Shown here piece after piece: positions 23,031 to 35,424 of a stretch of 64,000 bases of DNA. The position numbers and the translations under genes were made by a program. The notes under the pieces are model-generated. The model had not been told where the DNA came from. It saw only the letters and a program-made list of their open reading frames with translations, and did no database searches. Position 1 is the first letter of the stretch. Each line of letters opens with the position of its first letter. The stretch is from Rhinopomastus cyanomelas (Eukaryota > Chordata > Aves > Bucerotiformes > Rhinopomastidae), in assembly GCA_013400115.1 (NCBI GenBank), contig VXBP01005070.1, forward strand, positions 1,490 through 65,489, in the 5' to 3' direction.

Positions 23031-26000
23031 CACAAACATGACTTTTTTTGCACAACGCTGACAGCTTGTCTAATGCACGGCTGAACAGCGTCAAGTGGTG
23101 CTTGCAAGGTACACTAAAAGAACAAGTTAGATGTCAAAACAGCAGTATCAGTACCAAATGAAATATCATTGAATTAAAACTGGCATTTTAAATTAAAAAA
23201 CAAGCTAGTGAGCAAAACAAAAACGCAAACTACATACACAGTATTATAAGAATGCATACTTTTAAAGTGTTGGTTCTTGAAGATACAACTGGCAAAAAAA
23301 CCTAACTCCAAGTAATTACTGTGAGACATTTTCTCATGAAAATTCAGGAAGAAACTTTCAGGACATTAGGCAGGACCTTCACTAATGTGTTTGTGCCTGG
23401 TTTGGGTTTCGTTTGCTGTTGTTTTTCTAAACATGTTATGCTGTTTGCTTTTTCTAAAACAAAGACACAGAAATACACAGTGTCAGTGTTAATTACAGTT
23501 TGACAGAGCAAATTAAAGCAAAACCTGAAACCCTTACTTTCATTACAATAAACAAAGCCAGCATTGGATAAGAGGGGGAACAGGACTCTTGAGTAGGTCT
23601 GTTCAACCTTGGTGACAAGGAGAAATTTGGAAGTGGATTAAAAAAAAAATAAAAATCTATGTGTCTTGAGATGATCTGCAGGCCTAACAGCTTCCGATAG
23701 CTGCTGCTTCTACCACTATCATCCCAGGAATACCTCTAGCTGATAGAAGGAGACAGCAAAGATGAAACGGCAACAGAGAGGATCAGCAGAAGGGACATGG
23801 CAAGTATAAAACTACACTGAGATAAATGTTTTGCTGGCTACTGTTGCACACTTGAATTAGTCAACATCTGAATCAGTTTTCTGAATCCAGATGAAGTACT
23901 ATCTTCTCATCTGTCAGAAGACAGCTGAAGGCCACACAACATACCTGAATCCCAATAATAATAATAATAATAATAATACCTTCAATACCTGCCCTCCTCA
24001 TCCTTTAGAAAAAATGTCTCTCCAAAATACTTCATGATCCTAATATAATTGCTGGGTGGTATTTTGGAGAGAAGTCAATAACATCATTGAAAAAATCTCC
24101 TTCTAATTAAAGAATATAATATAGTTAGTCATCTGACTTTTAAAAAGCTTATTTCTAGATTAAAAAACCCAATTGATCAATTAAAAAAATCAACTCTCTT
24201 CTAAAAACAATAACAAAATGTCTTGAATACTGATAAATTCTGCTTCAACTGTGGCAGAAAGGATTATCAAAACTTAAGTAAAAGCATCTAACAAATTGGC
24301 AGATATCTAAAGACCTCCGCAAGTTTTTTTTCTATTAAGAAAAACTTCTATTACAATTATATAATATCAACAAACATTACTACATCATCAAGAATTGTAA
24401 CACCAGGTATCTGAAAGTCCCCCAAGCAGTAACCTGCCCCAGAAGTGGAACGAGGAAGAAAGTCAGTTAACTTAAATGCAATAGTAGCCCCTTGCATATG
24501 TGCTTACGTGCACATACAATAAATACTATGTACCATTTAATGTATTATTTCTATTACTTCTGGTGTACATCACGTGAAAAGGAAACTACAAAACGTCAGA
24601 ACACAACATTCTTTGCCCTGTGAAACTTAGGTAAAACTTAAAACATGGTTGATTTCAAACAGGTGACAATGCAGCTAGTGGAAGAGTGCCATCAAAATCC
24701 ATGTGGTGGCAGACAGGAAAGATACAGGAGACAAACTTTAAAATAACACAAAACTAGAACCTAGGCTGACAAACTTTTCTTCAAGTGTGAAACACAGAAC
24801 TGTACTCTTTTTCCATTTCTTTGCATTGTAACTTAAAAAAATCTGAAATAGAACATAACTGTGATCAAATACAAGACTGTTCTTAGAGATTTTATTACCT
24901 AAGCAAAATCCACACTGGCATTTGTTAAGCAAAAGTGCTACTACAGTACCTCTAACTGTGTGTTTATTTCCAAGTTGACCTATAAAAAGGTATAGAAAAA
25001 AGGGTGTATTTTACTGTTTGGAACTTCATATTTAAATTATATAGAAAAGGACATTCCTAATACATAGAAAAAGAAAGCAGACATTGTAGTGTGCAACACT
25101 ATCCACGTACATTAAGTAAGTACCATTAGCAGTATGTACATATGCAGGATACCATTTGGGACTCCATGGCAGAAGCCCACAGGTACCTGGAAGGTGAAGA
25201 TTTGTGGCCCAATCAAACCCTACATAGAGCAGGCACAGCCTGACACTTCTATCAGCCAATCATTTTCTACTTGCAGAATTAATGTACCTATACTTTTTCA
25301 TCAATCATTTACTAAGAAAAAGCACACTGCCTCACAAATCTAAAAGACTTAAAGAAAACTTAGAACTCAGTATCATTAGGAATTAAGTAACAAGATAACT
25401 CCTATGAGGAGTTAAGAGCTAAAACCATAACAGGGAGGTTAGACATGGGAAGAAAAATGTTTGATTTAAACTATAAAGTTATATTTCCCTTGGAAGACAG
25501 TTTTTAGTTCTCTCTGCTGCTACTAATTCATCTATAGAGAAAACAAAAAATACATTTTTTTCTGTTGCTGTTCCAGCAGTGGAATGCAGCAGAAATTTCT
25601 GCTGAAACCAAGTATAGCCCTATATGAAAACATAAAAACTGCAGAATTTAGGCCTTGGACTGGTTTGACTTTGTAGACGCCAAAATATCTATAACTTATT
25701 ACAGAATGAATGAGATCACACCGGGAACTGAACTAAAGGAACTAGTCTATCACACCTCATGGGAAAGCAACTACCAGGGTTGCTGTTGAAAGCCACTGTA
25801 GAGGGTGACATTGGGCTGGCAGAGCCTGCGGGAAAACAACATGAGATAGACAAAGCTCTCCGGCTCATCCTTTAACACCTCTGCTCAAATCATTGAGCAG
25901 AGATAAAATATATCTTCTCCACCAAATGAGTTAGAAAGACTAATAGAACAAGCAGTTTTCGAACTAACAGTTCTGAGCATATACACAAAGACATGTTCAC

Positions 26001-27067
26001 CATTCTGAAACCTTATGAACGGATCCTTACTTCTACTGCCTTGACCTTTGCCTCTATTAGCAGCAGACACAACTAAAAAGTTGTTCGTTAGCTTTAAGCT
26101 GGTAGCACTACTGTCTAGTTACTCCTTTCTGTCTTAGGACTCCTAAGATTCTCCTAAGATACTTTTTCTCCATTGCTTAAAAATATTATCTCCACAACAC
26201 ATTGTATGTCTGTACCATGCTTCTTGAAAACTAGTTCAGTACCAACCTATACTTCCAAAAACTTTATAGAACTATAGTTTTTGTAATTGACCACTTACAG
26301 CAAAGAATTTAAATGACAACTCATCCAGTGACATGAGGAGAATTTCTGCAAGGAAATACTAGGAGACTTGTAATGTAGGTGTATTTATGTTTTCCATACA
26401 ATCAGCTGTACATACAGCTCCTTGTACTCCCCATACAAAGTACTGTAGTCACCTTCTTCTGTAATTATCCAACTCCTTAAATAACATTAACAGATAGCAC
26501 CTCATAACACTCACTTAATACTAGGAAACAGTTTTAGTGCTGCTTCAGCGAGACTAATTTAAAAAAATAGAGAAACATTTGAAGTTTCAAGCAAGACAAT
26601 AAAGCAAGGCAGAATAGGTGCTAAGGTCTCCTAACATCTGTTCCCACAAAAGTTAGCACACAATTTATGTTAGAAAATAATGAAATAATTACAAAAAGCT
26701 AAGTTAGGTGAGAACTCAAGTGACAGTCTTTGAGATTTAACAAAACAGAGATTTAAATTAAGAGCCATTAATAAAAAAAAAAATTAGGAGAGGGGTATAC
26801 ATTGTTCTACTGACAAGTGCTTACTTAACAGAATTTCTTTAATTTAAAACCACTACATAATACTTTTAATTACTTTGTTCACAAGCTATATTTGTGTATT
26901 TTACTCGCTTTGAAAAAAAGAAAGCATCTAAACATTTTTCCATTCACTAGTTTACCTCCTATGTATCATCTTAGTAATTTGAATGCATTGAGTTAAGATG
27001 ACTATCAATATCCTATGAAAGAAAATACAATATTTCACGATTGACTCATGTACCAACAGAAAGAGAG
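23031..27067. other. Anonymous intronic sequence next to exon 2
   Basis: AT-rich intron 1. Contains an (AAT)n microsatellite at 23954..23978. Nothing else is recognised. Confidence 0.55.
23954..23978. repeat. (AAT)8 microsatellite
   Basis: Eight perfect AAT units plus one base, a plausible length-polymorphic marker about 1 kb upstream of GNAQ exon 2. Confidence 0.97.
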
Positions 27068-27073
27068 CCAGGC
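27068..27073. repeat. Target-site duplication, left copy
   Basis: CCAGGC directly before the LTR, repeated exactly at 27570..27575. Six bp is the alpharetroviral integrase spacing. Confidence 0.85.
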
Positions 27074-27101
27074 TGTTGTAGTTGCTAAACTAGCTGTTCT
27101 T

Positions 27102-27112
27102 AAGATGGCGGC
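27102..27112 (+). promoter_or_regulatory. Perfect YY1-type site in LTR U3
   Basis: AAGATGGCGGC is the full YY1 consensus. It is CpG-bearing and isolated in an AT-rich intron. YY1 sites in LTRs are known to recruit repression or activation; the effect here is unknown. Confidence 0.7.
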
Positions 27113-27386
27113 AACGGCAGCAGGGCGTATGCAGGCCCTGCAGCTCCACACATCCAGCAGGAGCTGTTTTGCAGCCCCTTGGGCTCCAAATGTGCAAGAG
27201 GTGAAGATACAGGGGCCCCTCGGCTCCCTGGGACCTGCAGGAGTCGTCCTTGAAGATAAGGAGAAAAGCTAAACAATGCAAAGTAAGGTAAAAAAGAGTG
27301 CGTGCTGTGACACCATTGGACAGAGAGAAGAGCAGAGAGTGATAACTGTAGTGAAGAAGATTGGTGGTGGTACGATAAGGGAAAAC

Positions 27387-27417
27387 TATATTAAGTGTGT
27401 ATTTCTTCTAATAAACG
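27387..27417 (+). promoter_or_regulatory. LTR core promoter and poly(A) signal
   Basis: TATATTAA at 27387, the predicted cap site (R start GCCATTT) at 27417, and AATAAA at 27410..27415 just before it. The compact order of TATA, AATAAA, then cap site is typical of alpharetroviral LTRs. If active, transcription would run plus-strand, antisense to GNAQ and towards intron 1 distal sequence. Confidence 0.75.
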
Positions 27418-27569
27418 CCATTTGCTGCTGACCATATTGGTGTTCGAGTGGTACGCGAATGGTCCGGGTAACGCGGGGCCGAAGGAGCTGGGCGTAGAGA
27501 AACCTGAAAACCGTCAAGCCAACTCGCTGGATGCGGACTGCAACTTAGGCTATCCGAGGCACTGCAACA

Positions 27570-27575
27570 CCAGGC
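27570..27575. repeat. Target-site duplication, right copy
   Basis: CCAGGC directly after the LTR terminal CA, identical to the left copy. No divergence, consistent with a fairly young insertion. Confidence 0.85.
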
Positions 27576-29437
27576 AAGACAAGTAAAGATTCCTTTCAAA
27601 GAAAGGATGGGAAGAATCTTATTAATATAGCTCAGGAAGGGAAGAATTCCAGAGTGAATTGTTTCAAGAATGATCTTGAATGTCTTACATGCTTATGAGA
27701 AACTAAGCAAATAATTGCATCTTTTCCTTACCTAGACTACTAAAACACTATCAACCATCTTTAAGAATTAACTTTTCTGTTGTTCATTATCGTGCGTCAT
27801 ATTGTACAAACTTCACATCAGAGTACATAAGCTGAATTCCCCACTTCCTTAAAAAAGGCAAAGAAAACGTCCCATTATATAAATCTTCTGAATGCTTTCA
27901 AAAACAGAGAAACGCTCTTAAAAATTTAATCTGGTTGTGTTTGAGTAGATAAACTTTGCTTGTCACTCTAGTGTAGCCATTTAGCTCAAAGCAATAGAGG
28001 TAATACTCATGCCTGTTGCACCAGTTCAAGTGACTACCAGAATAAAAACAAAGCAAGACAGTAAATTGATGAGAATTGCGAAGACACAATTAAGATTTAA
28101 GAATTAGCTGATGATCTGCAACTTTTTAATATTATTTCAAGCTTTTTTTTTTTTCAAGAACCTCTCAAACTGCTTTACAAGAGATCCAGTTCATTAAACA
28201 TAGCTTTGTGCCATATAACCAAAATAATGCTGTACAGCTATGCAGTCAGCACAACCCATTACTGGAAGTCAGTATCTTCCTCTCCCCACCTTAAATTCTC
28301 AAAATATAAAAATTCAAGTAAAAACAACCCACCACAAAGTAATAACAACAAACCAAACAAAATAACACGCAAAAAGCCCAAACTCAACAAACCTCCAACT
28401 CACATCATCCTGAAGTAACAACAATGCATGAGAACCTCCATATCTTTTCAAATTACAATGAGGTAACTTTCAGAATTCTAAACCCCTCTTCTTGTGGCTT
28501 TGGTACAATTCTGAAAAAAGGGAGAGAAGAAACTGGCTGCCTTCACAGAGAAAAAAAAGTAACTCATCAAGATTTCAGAGCTTTCTAAACAGGTTCAGGG
28601 GAGGACAAGACCACACCCTGAGCGACCTTCTCCTCCCCTCTCTTCGAAAAATTCCTCTGAATAACTAGGGACTCCCTTAAAAGAAACAATTCTTTAGAGC
28701 ATGTGCTTAGCTTTCCATGTGATATGGTTTGGAACAATACCAACAATTTCTGCCTAAAGAGCTCATCTGTGCAGAAAAAAAGGTCTCAAAAGAAGTTTCA
28801 CCCTCAAAAATATCTTCTTTATGCCACTCACAACTCTACCTGCTGGGAAACTGTTGAAAATTAATTCGTTGCATGCTCTTCTTCGTGGAAAAATGCAGGA
28901 ACTAAGCGAGAAGCAAATAACAGTATTAGTGAAGGATACTACAATTCAAATTCTCACCTTCCTTACACAGAGCAAAGGCCAAATCTGTCTTAAGAAAATT
29001 GTATGTAATTAATTTCAAATGAGTTTTTATACCACCTCTGAGGGCAGCATTGAGAAGCAGACTAATACACCAGAGCTGGTCACCATTTCCAAAGGTGCTC
29101 CATTTTCACCAAAGTGACAAGCCTAACATCAATGTCAAGGTAAATAAACCAGCATCTTCTTTACTCATTCTTCTGTTTTCTCATGTTATCTTAATACACA
29201 TCTTCTTTGAGGGTATCAGAATCATATACAACTACTTACAGAAAATACGCATGCTGCATGCAATCTATTTTTTTACAACGTAGTAACACGCTGACCACTT
29301 CCTGTGAAAACTAGCTTAACTACTATTTGACTAATAGACAGGAACAGGGGTTAAACCCCTTAACCTTCTGCTCCTTGACCATATAAAATGGACCAAAAAT
29401 ACTGGGTTCTGAAACTGACCACACAAACTCACGTATT
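27576..29437. other. Anonymous intronic sequence
   Basis: No gene recognised. Holds an A/C-rich tract at about 28315..28410. Confidence 0.55.
28315..28410. repeat. A/C-rich low-complexity tract
   Basis: AACAACCCACCACAAAG, then AACAACAAACCAAACAAAAT and similar. Same base bias and same strand as the tract at 8418..8540. Confidence 0.7.
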
Positions 29438-29941
29438 CATAGGATCATAGGATGTTAGGGGTTGGAAGGGACCCAAGAGATTATCGAGTCCAACCCCCCT
29501 GCCGGAGCAGGACAAAACTAGCTAACACAGATCACAGAGGAACACATCCAGGCGGCCTTGAAAGTCCCCAGAGAAGGAGACTCCACGACCTCCCTGGGGA
29601 GTCTGTTCCAGCGCTCCGTGACCCTCACAGTAAAGAAGTTCCCCCTTGTGTTGAGGCAGAACCTTCTCTGCTGCAACTTACACCCATTTCTCCTTGTCCT
29701 ATCACAGGGAGTAAGTGAAAAGAGCCTGTCCCCCCCCTCCTGGCCAGCCTTCAGGTACTTATAAACATTGATCAAATCTCCCCTAAGTCTTCTCTTCTCC
29801 AAAATAAAAAGCCCCAAGTCCCTCAGCCTCTCCTCATACGCCATGCCCTCCTGTCCCCTAATCATCCTCGTAGCCCTCCGCTGGACCCTCTCCAGTAGAT
29901 CCTTGTCCCTCTTAAACTGGGGGGCCCAAAACTGAACACAG

Positions 29942-30078
29942 NNNNNNNNNNNNNNNNNNNNNNNNNNNNNNNNNNNNNNNNNNNNNNNNNNNNNNNNNNN
30001 NNNNNNNNNNNNNNNNNNNNNNNNNNNNNNNNNNNNNNNNNNNNNNNNNNNNNNNNNNNNNNNNNNNNNNNNNNNNNN
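29942..30078. other. Assembly gap (137 Ns)
   Basis: Run of N inside the CR1 at 29438..30184. Confidence 0.99.
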
Positions 30079-30118
30079 ATCTCACACTTCCTCAGCTTGC
30101 TCACTAAAATTTCATGGG

Positions 30119-30184
30119 AGACAGTGTCAAAGGCCTTGCTAGACAGTGTCAAAGGCCTTGCTAGACAGTGTCAAAGGCCTTGCT
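30119..30184. repeat. 22-bp unit repeated three times in tandem
   Basis: The unit AGACAGTGTCAAAGGCCTTG+CT occurs as three exact copies (30119, 30141, 30163) at the truncated 5' side of the CR1, 40 bp from the gap. It encodes the RT 'SKAFDTVS' region once in normal elements. Confidence 0.95.
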
Positions 30185-33100
30185 TTCACTCCAGGAGCTG
30201 AATTTCTGTATGAGATCTCAGTTTTCCATATTGCATGGCAAGGTTCCAGTGCTCTCTAAACTTCATTAGGAAAGATAGCTACACAGACAAGAAATGAGTA
30301 CTCTCGCTTTTAAGTACACCACCCAACTGAAGCTTTTAAAATAAAGTTAGGGAGGAAAAATGCAACTATGTTGGGAAAAAAGTTTACAAGTTGGTTAATA
30401 CAGAGTATCTCAAAATACTTTTTTCTGTAAAAGGATGGTGAACGAGAAAGAACTCACCATTTGTTTATCTTAAGGCTATTACAAAACTACTATCAAAATT
30501 ATCAAGATTGTTTAATGGTAAATAATTTGAATTTTATCAGTGTATTCTATACATCTGTAAAGACATATTTTAATAGTGTTGCATTTTCTATTGTTACATA
30601 CACTTAAAAAATGAAATAATGGCATTTACTTTTCAAACTGAGGTTTCAGAACACTGAGCTCTACACATGAGGAAGTCCATTGCTTAAATTCCTTTCAAGA
30701 CCTTCATTTTGTTACTCAGAGAGATTATGAACAGGCATAACTACTACTCCTAGCATCTATGAGACAAACCATTTCCGTTGCATTTCACTTCTATTAATCA
30801 AAACCAAGGACTCTTTGCATTCTAAATGGTAATGCTTTCCTTTATAATTGGACGGAATAAGATACCTGCACTACTTCAAAAAATACCTAAATCTTTAAAA
30901 AAAAAAAAAAAGGTGATCCTTCTGTCTTAGATACAGCAAAAGGGTTTCTTGCTGGTTTTTCTCCCCTTCAAACCCCACCACCTCCACCCCCTCCCACAGG
31001 CTAACATTATTCTACCTGAATGCAACTCCCATTATGGTAACTGCTACAGGAGAATCTGGATCTCTTAATGTTTTCTACTATGAAATACATTGCCCTGTGT
31101 AAGAACATATATATGACACAACAGCTGTATTTAACATGCACACAAAGTCTTGATCTGCTTTCATGACGTGTAGTTAGAACTTTCAGGGTCTATTTTCTAA
31201 TTTTTATTTTTTTAAAAGTACCCAAATACCCAGACAGTATATCTGATGTGCACTTGTGCCCACCAAAAATGCTGATTAAAAAGTATGCTATGTCATTTCT
31301 TAATTTTTAACAATATGTTAAACAGAGTAAATTACAACAGCACAAAAATGCACTTTCCAAAGTTCGGAAGGGTGGCAGGTTTAGAGGGATCATTAAGTAA
31401 TATTTAGCCAATATACGTTTGTGAGCTCCATTTGGTGAGCACGGCAAGTTTTTACCTACCACTCATACAAAAGTCCTCCACTGAGGACCTGAAAGGATAC
31501 ATGAAAGTACTTCGAAAATTGCTTTGCTATACTAGTATAAACATATCTTTACTGAAAGCACTAAAACAATGATTTTTGCTTCAGCCTGGCTACAAACAAG
31601 ATGTGTCTTGCAAGCAGACCCCTATGCTGACTGCAGTGACTAATCTGCCATGGTAATGTATGATTTTTAAATTAATATACCTTACAATATGCATTATACT
31701 TTGTATATCTTCCTTCATTTCCAAAGAAAACACCTCTTGAGAGCACCATAAAGACAATTCTGTCTTAGTAGCATAAACTAAATATGAATGCTTAGAGTGT
31801 TTTTTTTCTCATGTTTAACCAGCATGAAGGGATGGCTCTGCACTCCTTCCCTCCTTTATGGGAATGAGATGGGTGTGGTTTAGGCAATTTATACAGAATG
31901 AAGAAGAAACATTCCACCAGAAAACAGAACAGGGCAGGGAGCCTCAGCAGTCATAACTGATGCTGGAGGAGCAAAACGTTTAGCTAGGAGGTGGGGGGGA
32001 CAAAGGCAACAAGATAACACTTTCAAATCAGCAGCCCAGTCAACCTGAGAAATGCTTTCCATTCCACAGCACCCAGGCTCCCCCTGCCCCTCAGTCTTGC
32101 AGCACTGTGCACAGCCCAGGCTCTTCTGACAGCTGCCTTCAGTAAGAAAGTTTCTCAGAGGATATTAAACAACGTTGAGAGATCATCTATCCTGAAAGAC
32201 CTGCCCCTTACAGCAAGCAGTGTTCCCTCATCCTTTCTCCCACAGAACACATGCAGAGCCCAGCAGAGCTGACAGCCCATAATAAGGAGCACTCGCACAG
32301 GAGCAATACAATAAAAACACACTATTCTCTCCTTATTTTAATCCCTCAAATAATGTGACAGGTTCAAGTACTACATTTGTTTTCCCCATGTTCCTACTTT
32401 TACAGTGTCACCCACAGCCATGTGTGTTCTTGGTACACATGTGAAGAACGCCAGGCTGGCTCCAAGGCCGACAGCACTATAAATGCACCCAGAGGGAAAC
32501 AGTTCCAGATACTGTGGCACATTACCTGCAACTTATGCCAGATTGCCCTTAACTCAAGAGCACTTTTTAACTGCTACTTCCCCTGGAGACAGAGTCACTA
32601 GCTATTTCTTTTCATCCATTATCTTGCAATTTTTGTCTTCCCATCCACTGCAATGAGCCACACATTGGTCAAGCACATTGTGCAAAAAAAAAAAGTCCCT
32701 TTGCACACCTCTTCTGCCTGCAAGGACATAGGACCAGGGCTCACCAGCTCATTAGATAGATGTAAGCAATGCAACTGCTGCTATCATATCTCAGGAAAGA
32801 CAGCCAATGCCTAATATAAACCATTTCAAATCCAGCTAGACTTTAATACTATTAATAAAAGTAAGCCTGCACAAATTCGTGTTTTAATAATGTTCCTTTC
32901 TTATTTTAAAGTAAATAAACCTATGTGCATACATTCATGTGCATGCACACACATGCACAGAATGAATACTCCAGAGACACAAATATACCACTGGCACTCT
33001 CTGGGTTTAAGAAACCAGGTCAAGGGTAATATGACCACAGAACAATTTTATAATTAAAAAAATTATAATTAGATTCTCTAAAAAAAAAAAAAATCCCTGG

Positions 33101-35424
33101 TTTTTATTAAGAAATTAAAAAAAAAAAGTACACTGACTAGGTAAGTTTTGAGAGGACATCCTTGATAGCCTTATACACTACAACATGTAGGTATTTTCAT
33201 GCAAAGTGATTACAGAAACACTGGTATTTTCTGATACAGCACTTGCTCACAAAGCTAACAGTGAAGTTGCAGGATTCTAGGCTCTGGGTCACAAGGAACA
33301 TGATATTACAAGATATTAGGGACACAGGTGCAGATCTCACTGGCCAAACTATTCTGTCACATTACTTTGCATTTGCATTTCTAACAGTACAGCATACAAC
33401 TGTGCTATGACATTTAAAGCATCACTTTCCTACGGCTGAAAAATATTTTAATGTTATTTTTAACATTCTGCTTTTTGACAGAGTGTATGTAAGTCAGGAG
33501 GCTGTATGAAGTTTGACAAAACAGTGGAGACAGTACTCAACAGCTAAGCCTCTTCAGGGTTACCAGTTTGAGCCCAGCTCCAAAGCCACTGACCCACTAA
33601 GCTGAGCTATGTCAGCAGCTCAATGGAACAGTATCCAGCCTTGTCACAAAAAAGGCAAAACTGTTGTCTCCAGGACTTCTCTGTTCTCTTCAAAAGAAGC
33701 TGCTGGAGGCAGAAAGCACTTTAACTTGGTTATGTAACCTTGTATATGCTGGATTAGTACCTTTGACCATTTTTGCCTTTTTTTCCACTTTACACACACA
33801 CAAATTATCAAGCAGCAATGGCTAGATTATTAATTGATACTGTCTCACACTTTTTACCTACACAGGCAGAAAACAATTCGAACACAATAAAATTGTGCCT
33901 CACTGCCACTCAGAAAAAGCATCTATTTGATGGACACTTTTACAGTACTAGAAGTCTTAAGAAGTAGCTGAGCTAAACACATTTTGGGTTACTGTTTTAC
34001 TAAAGATCAGTTCCAGTCAGCATGTAGCACCTAGGGTCCCAGTGACTGACCTCGCCAAATGACATGTGGTTTCCTGTTTAATTAATGTTTACATACTGTT
34101 CATTGACATATAAATAAGTTACTGGCATTACAAATCCTGGTTCACCTCCATATCTGACAGAAAGTTCAAAATTCAGTTCGAGTACCTGGGTGATTAGGTT
34201 TTCTGTGGAGACCGGGTTTTGTTTTACAGGAATTCATAAAATTCAACTGTTCACTAGTTACCATCTGCACTTAGTTTCACGACCTGATTACGTTTCTAGC
34301 CATTTTCAGTGCTATGGAGTAAGCTACTCAAGAACATGGGTAAGGCTCTTCCTATTCTGGTTTTCTACACACAAAACAAAAAAACCTGTCAGGGCAAAGA
34401 ACCACAACACGAGTGCAGCTCACATAGAGGTGAAGTGGTAGGGGAAAGGACTTCTAGTTTCTGTTAGTAAGTTTTGTCTTTCTAAAGCAATCTTACTTTC
34501 TGGAAGTAACCATTTATTTTACATATAATTACTTTGCACAACAGTCAAACGAAAAGTGATCCAGCATAAATTTTTCGTTTATATTTTAGGCTATTAAAGT
34601 GCTATCCACAAGTCAACATTCTATATAATTTTTTTGTAATATAATTTAAGTTCAGCTAAAAAAACCCCAACAGCCTCAAACAACCAAATGCACATCCAGC
34701 TGTCAGCACAAACCAGTTAACAATTCCAAGCTAAACAAGGATTTACTTCCAACAAACATAATTCTTAAAGGTGGTTATATTTGGCATCTCTGTATGTACT
34801 TCTACTTTTGCATCGTTCTTTTTATAACCCTTCAGTGAAATAACAAAGAAAAACGGCTTATTTAGTTATACCAGACTAGCAACTGTGCAGAGGCCCCTGT
34901 TTGTGAATACATCAAGGAAATATTTGTCAAGAAATTCCACCTATTTTCAAGACTAACATTAAAATACTCTTTTTTGATAGACTGTAGTCTATAACTCACT
35001 TTTATATAGGATTGGACTGTCTGAAAATACATCATTAAAAAATCTGGGAAATGCAAAATAAGTTATTAAATATGTTTGTTTGTTCTTATGCTACCTCAAG
35101 GAAGGAAGAAAGAAAAGAAGAAATAATTTACAGATAATAGCTAAAAAATTAATTAAAAAGCAGCCTAGACCTTTTAGATACATACAAGCACAGTGTAACA
35201 CCACTGTCACCCTAAAGGCCTTCAATCTTGTTTAACACAATTTTCTTTTATGAAGAGTAAAATGTTTACATTTTTCAAAACACATGTCTTTTAAGGAAAA
35301 GTATTAGACAAACATGGCTTTTCTCCACTGATTTTTGACCAACAGACCCCTCCATACAGTTTCTAATATTATTCTGCAGAATTTGCACAATCACCATCAA
35401 AGACATAGGTGTTGCCAAACACTA
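30185..35424. other. Anonymous intronic sequence
   Basis: AT-rich with short A runs (30897..30911; 33081..33093). 31830..32300 is somewhat richer in G+C but has no recognisable exon or repeat. Nothing else is supported. Confidence 0.5.

Larger units (their letters stand above)
27074..27569 (+). mobile_element. Solo LTR, alpharetrovirus-like (endogenous avian retrovirus)
   Basis: A 496-bp element beginning TGTTGTAGTTG and ending GCACTGCAACA, which form near-perfect inverted termini (TG..CA), flanked by the 6-bp duplication CCAGGC. Internal order matches an avian leukosis-type LTR. U3 carries a reversed CCAAT (27313..27319) and TATATTAA (27387..27394). AATAAA (27410..27415) abuts the R start GCCATTT (27417), 30 bp after the TATA. 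U5 begins about 27437 with TTGGTGT. The family layout is known; the match is from memory of general LTR architecture. U3 also holds AAGATGGCGGC (27102..27112), a perfect YY1 site. No primer-binding site or viral genes follow, so it is a solo LTR left by recombination. It lies antisense to GNAQ, in intron 1. Confidence 0.88.
29438..30184 (-). mobile_element. Younger CR1 LINE, 3' part with gap and triplication
   Basis: Antisense tail CATAGGATCATAGGATGTTA, GGGGTTGGAAGGGACCCAAG. The ORF2 C-terminal end is still open over 29518..29865 (YEERLRDLGLFILEKRRLRG, then VTERWNRLPREVVESPSLGT). A 137-base gap follows, then an RT palm remnant (KAFDTVSHEILVSKLRKC) at 30090..30150. The open reading and regular codons make this among the less decayed CR1s here. 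The gap is too short to hold all the ORF2 sequence normally between these two parts, so bases or an internal deletion are missing. Right of 30184 CR1 similarity stops. Confidence 0.9.

Noticed and set aside
27090..27281. GC-rich block with open frames on both strands, considered as GNAQ exon 1 or a CpG promoter
   Set aside because: Neither frame resembles the GNAQ N-terminus. The block lies on the wrong side for nothing but intron and is explained by the LTR U3.
27576..27650. Full provirus continuing from the LTR
   Set aside because: No primer-binding site or gag-like sequence after 27569; the target duplication closes the element as a solo LTR.
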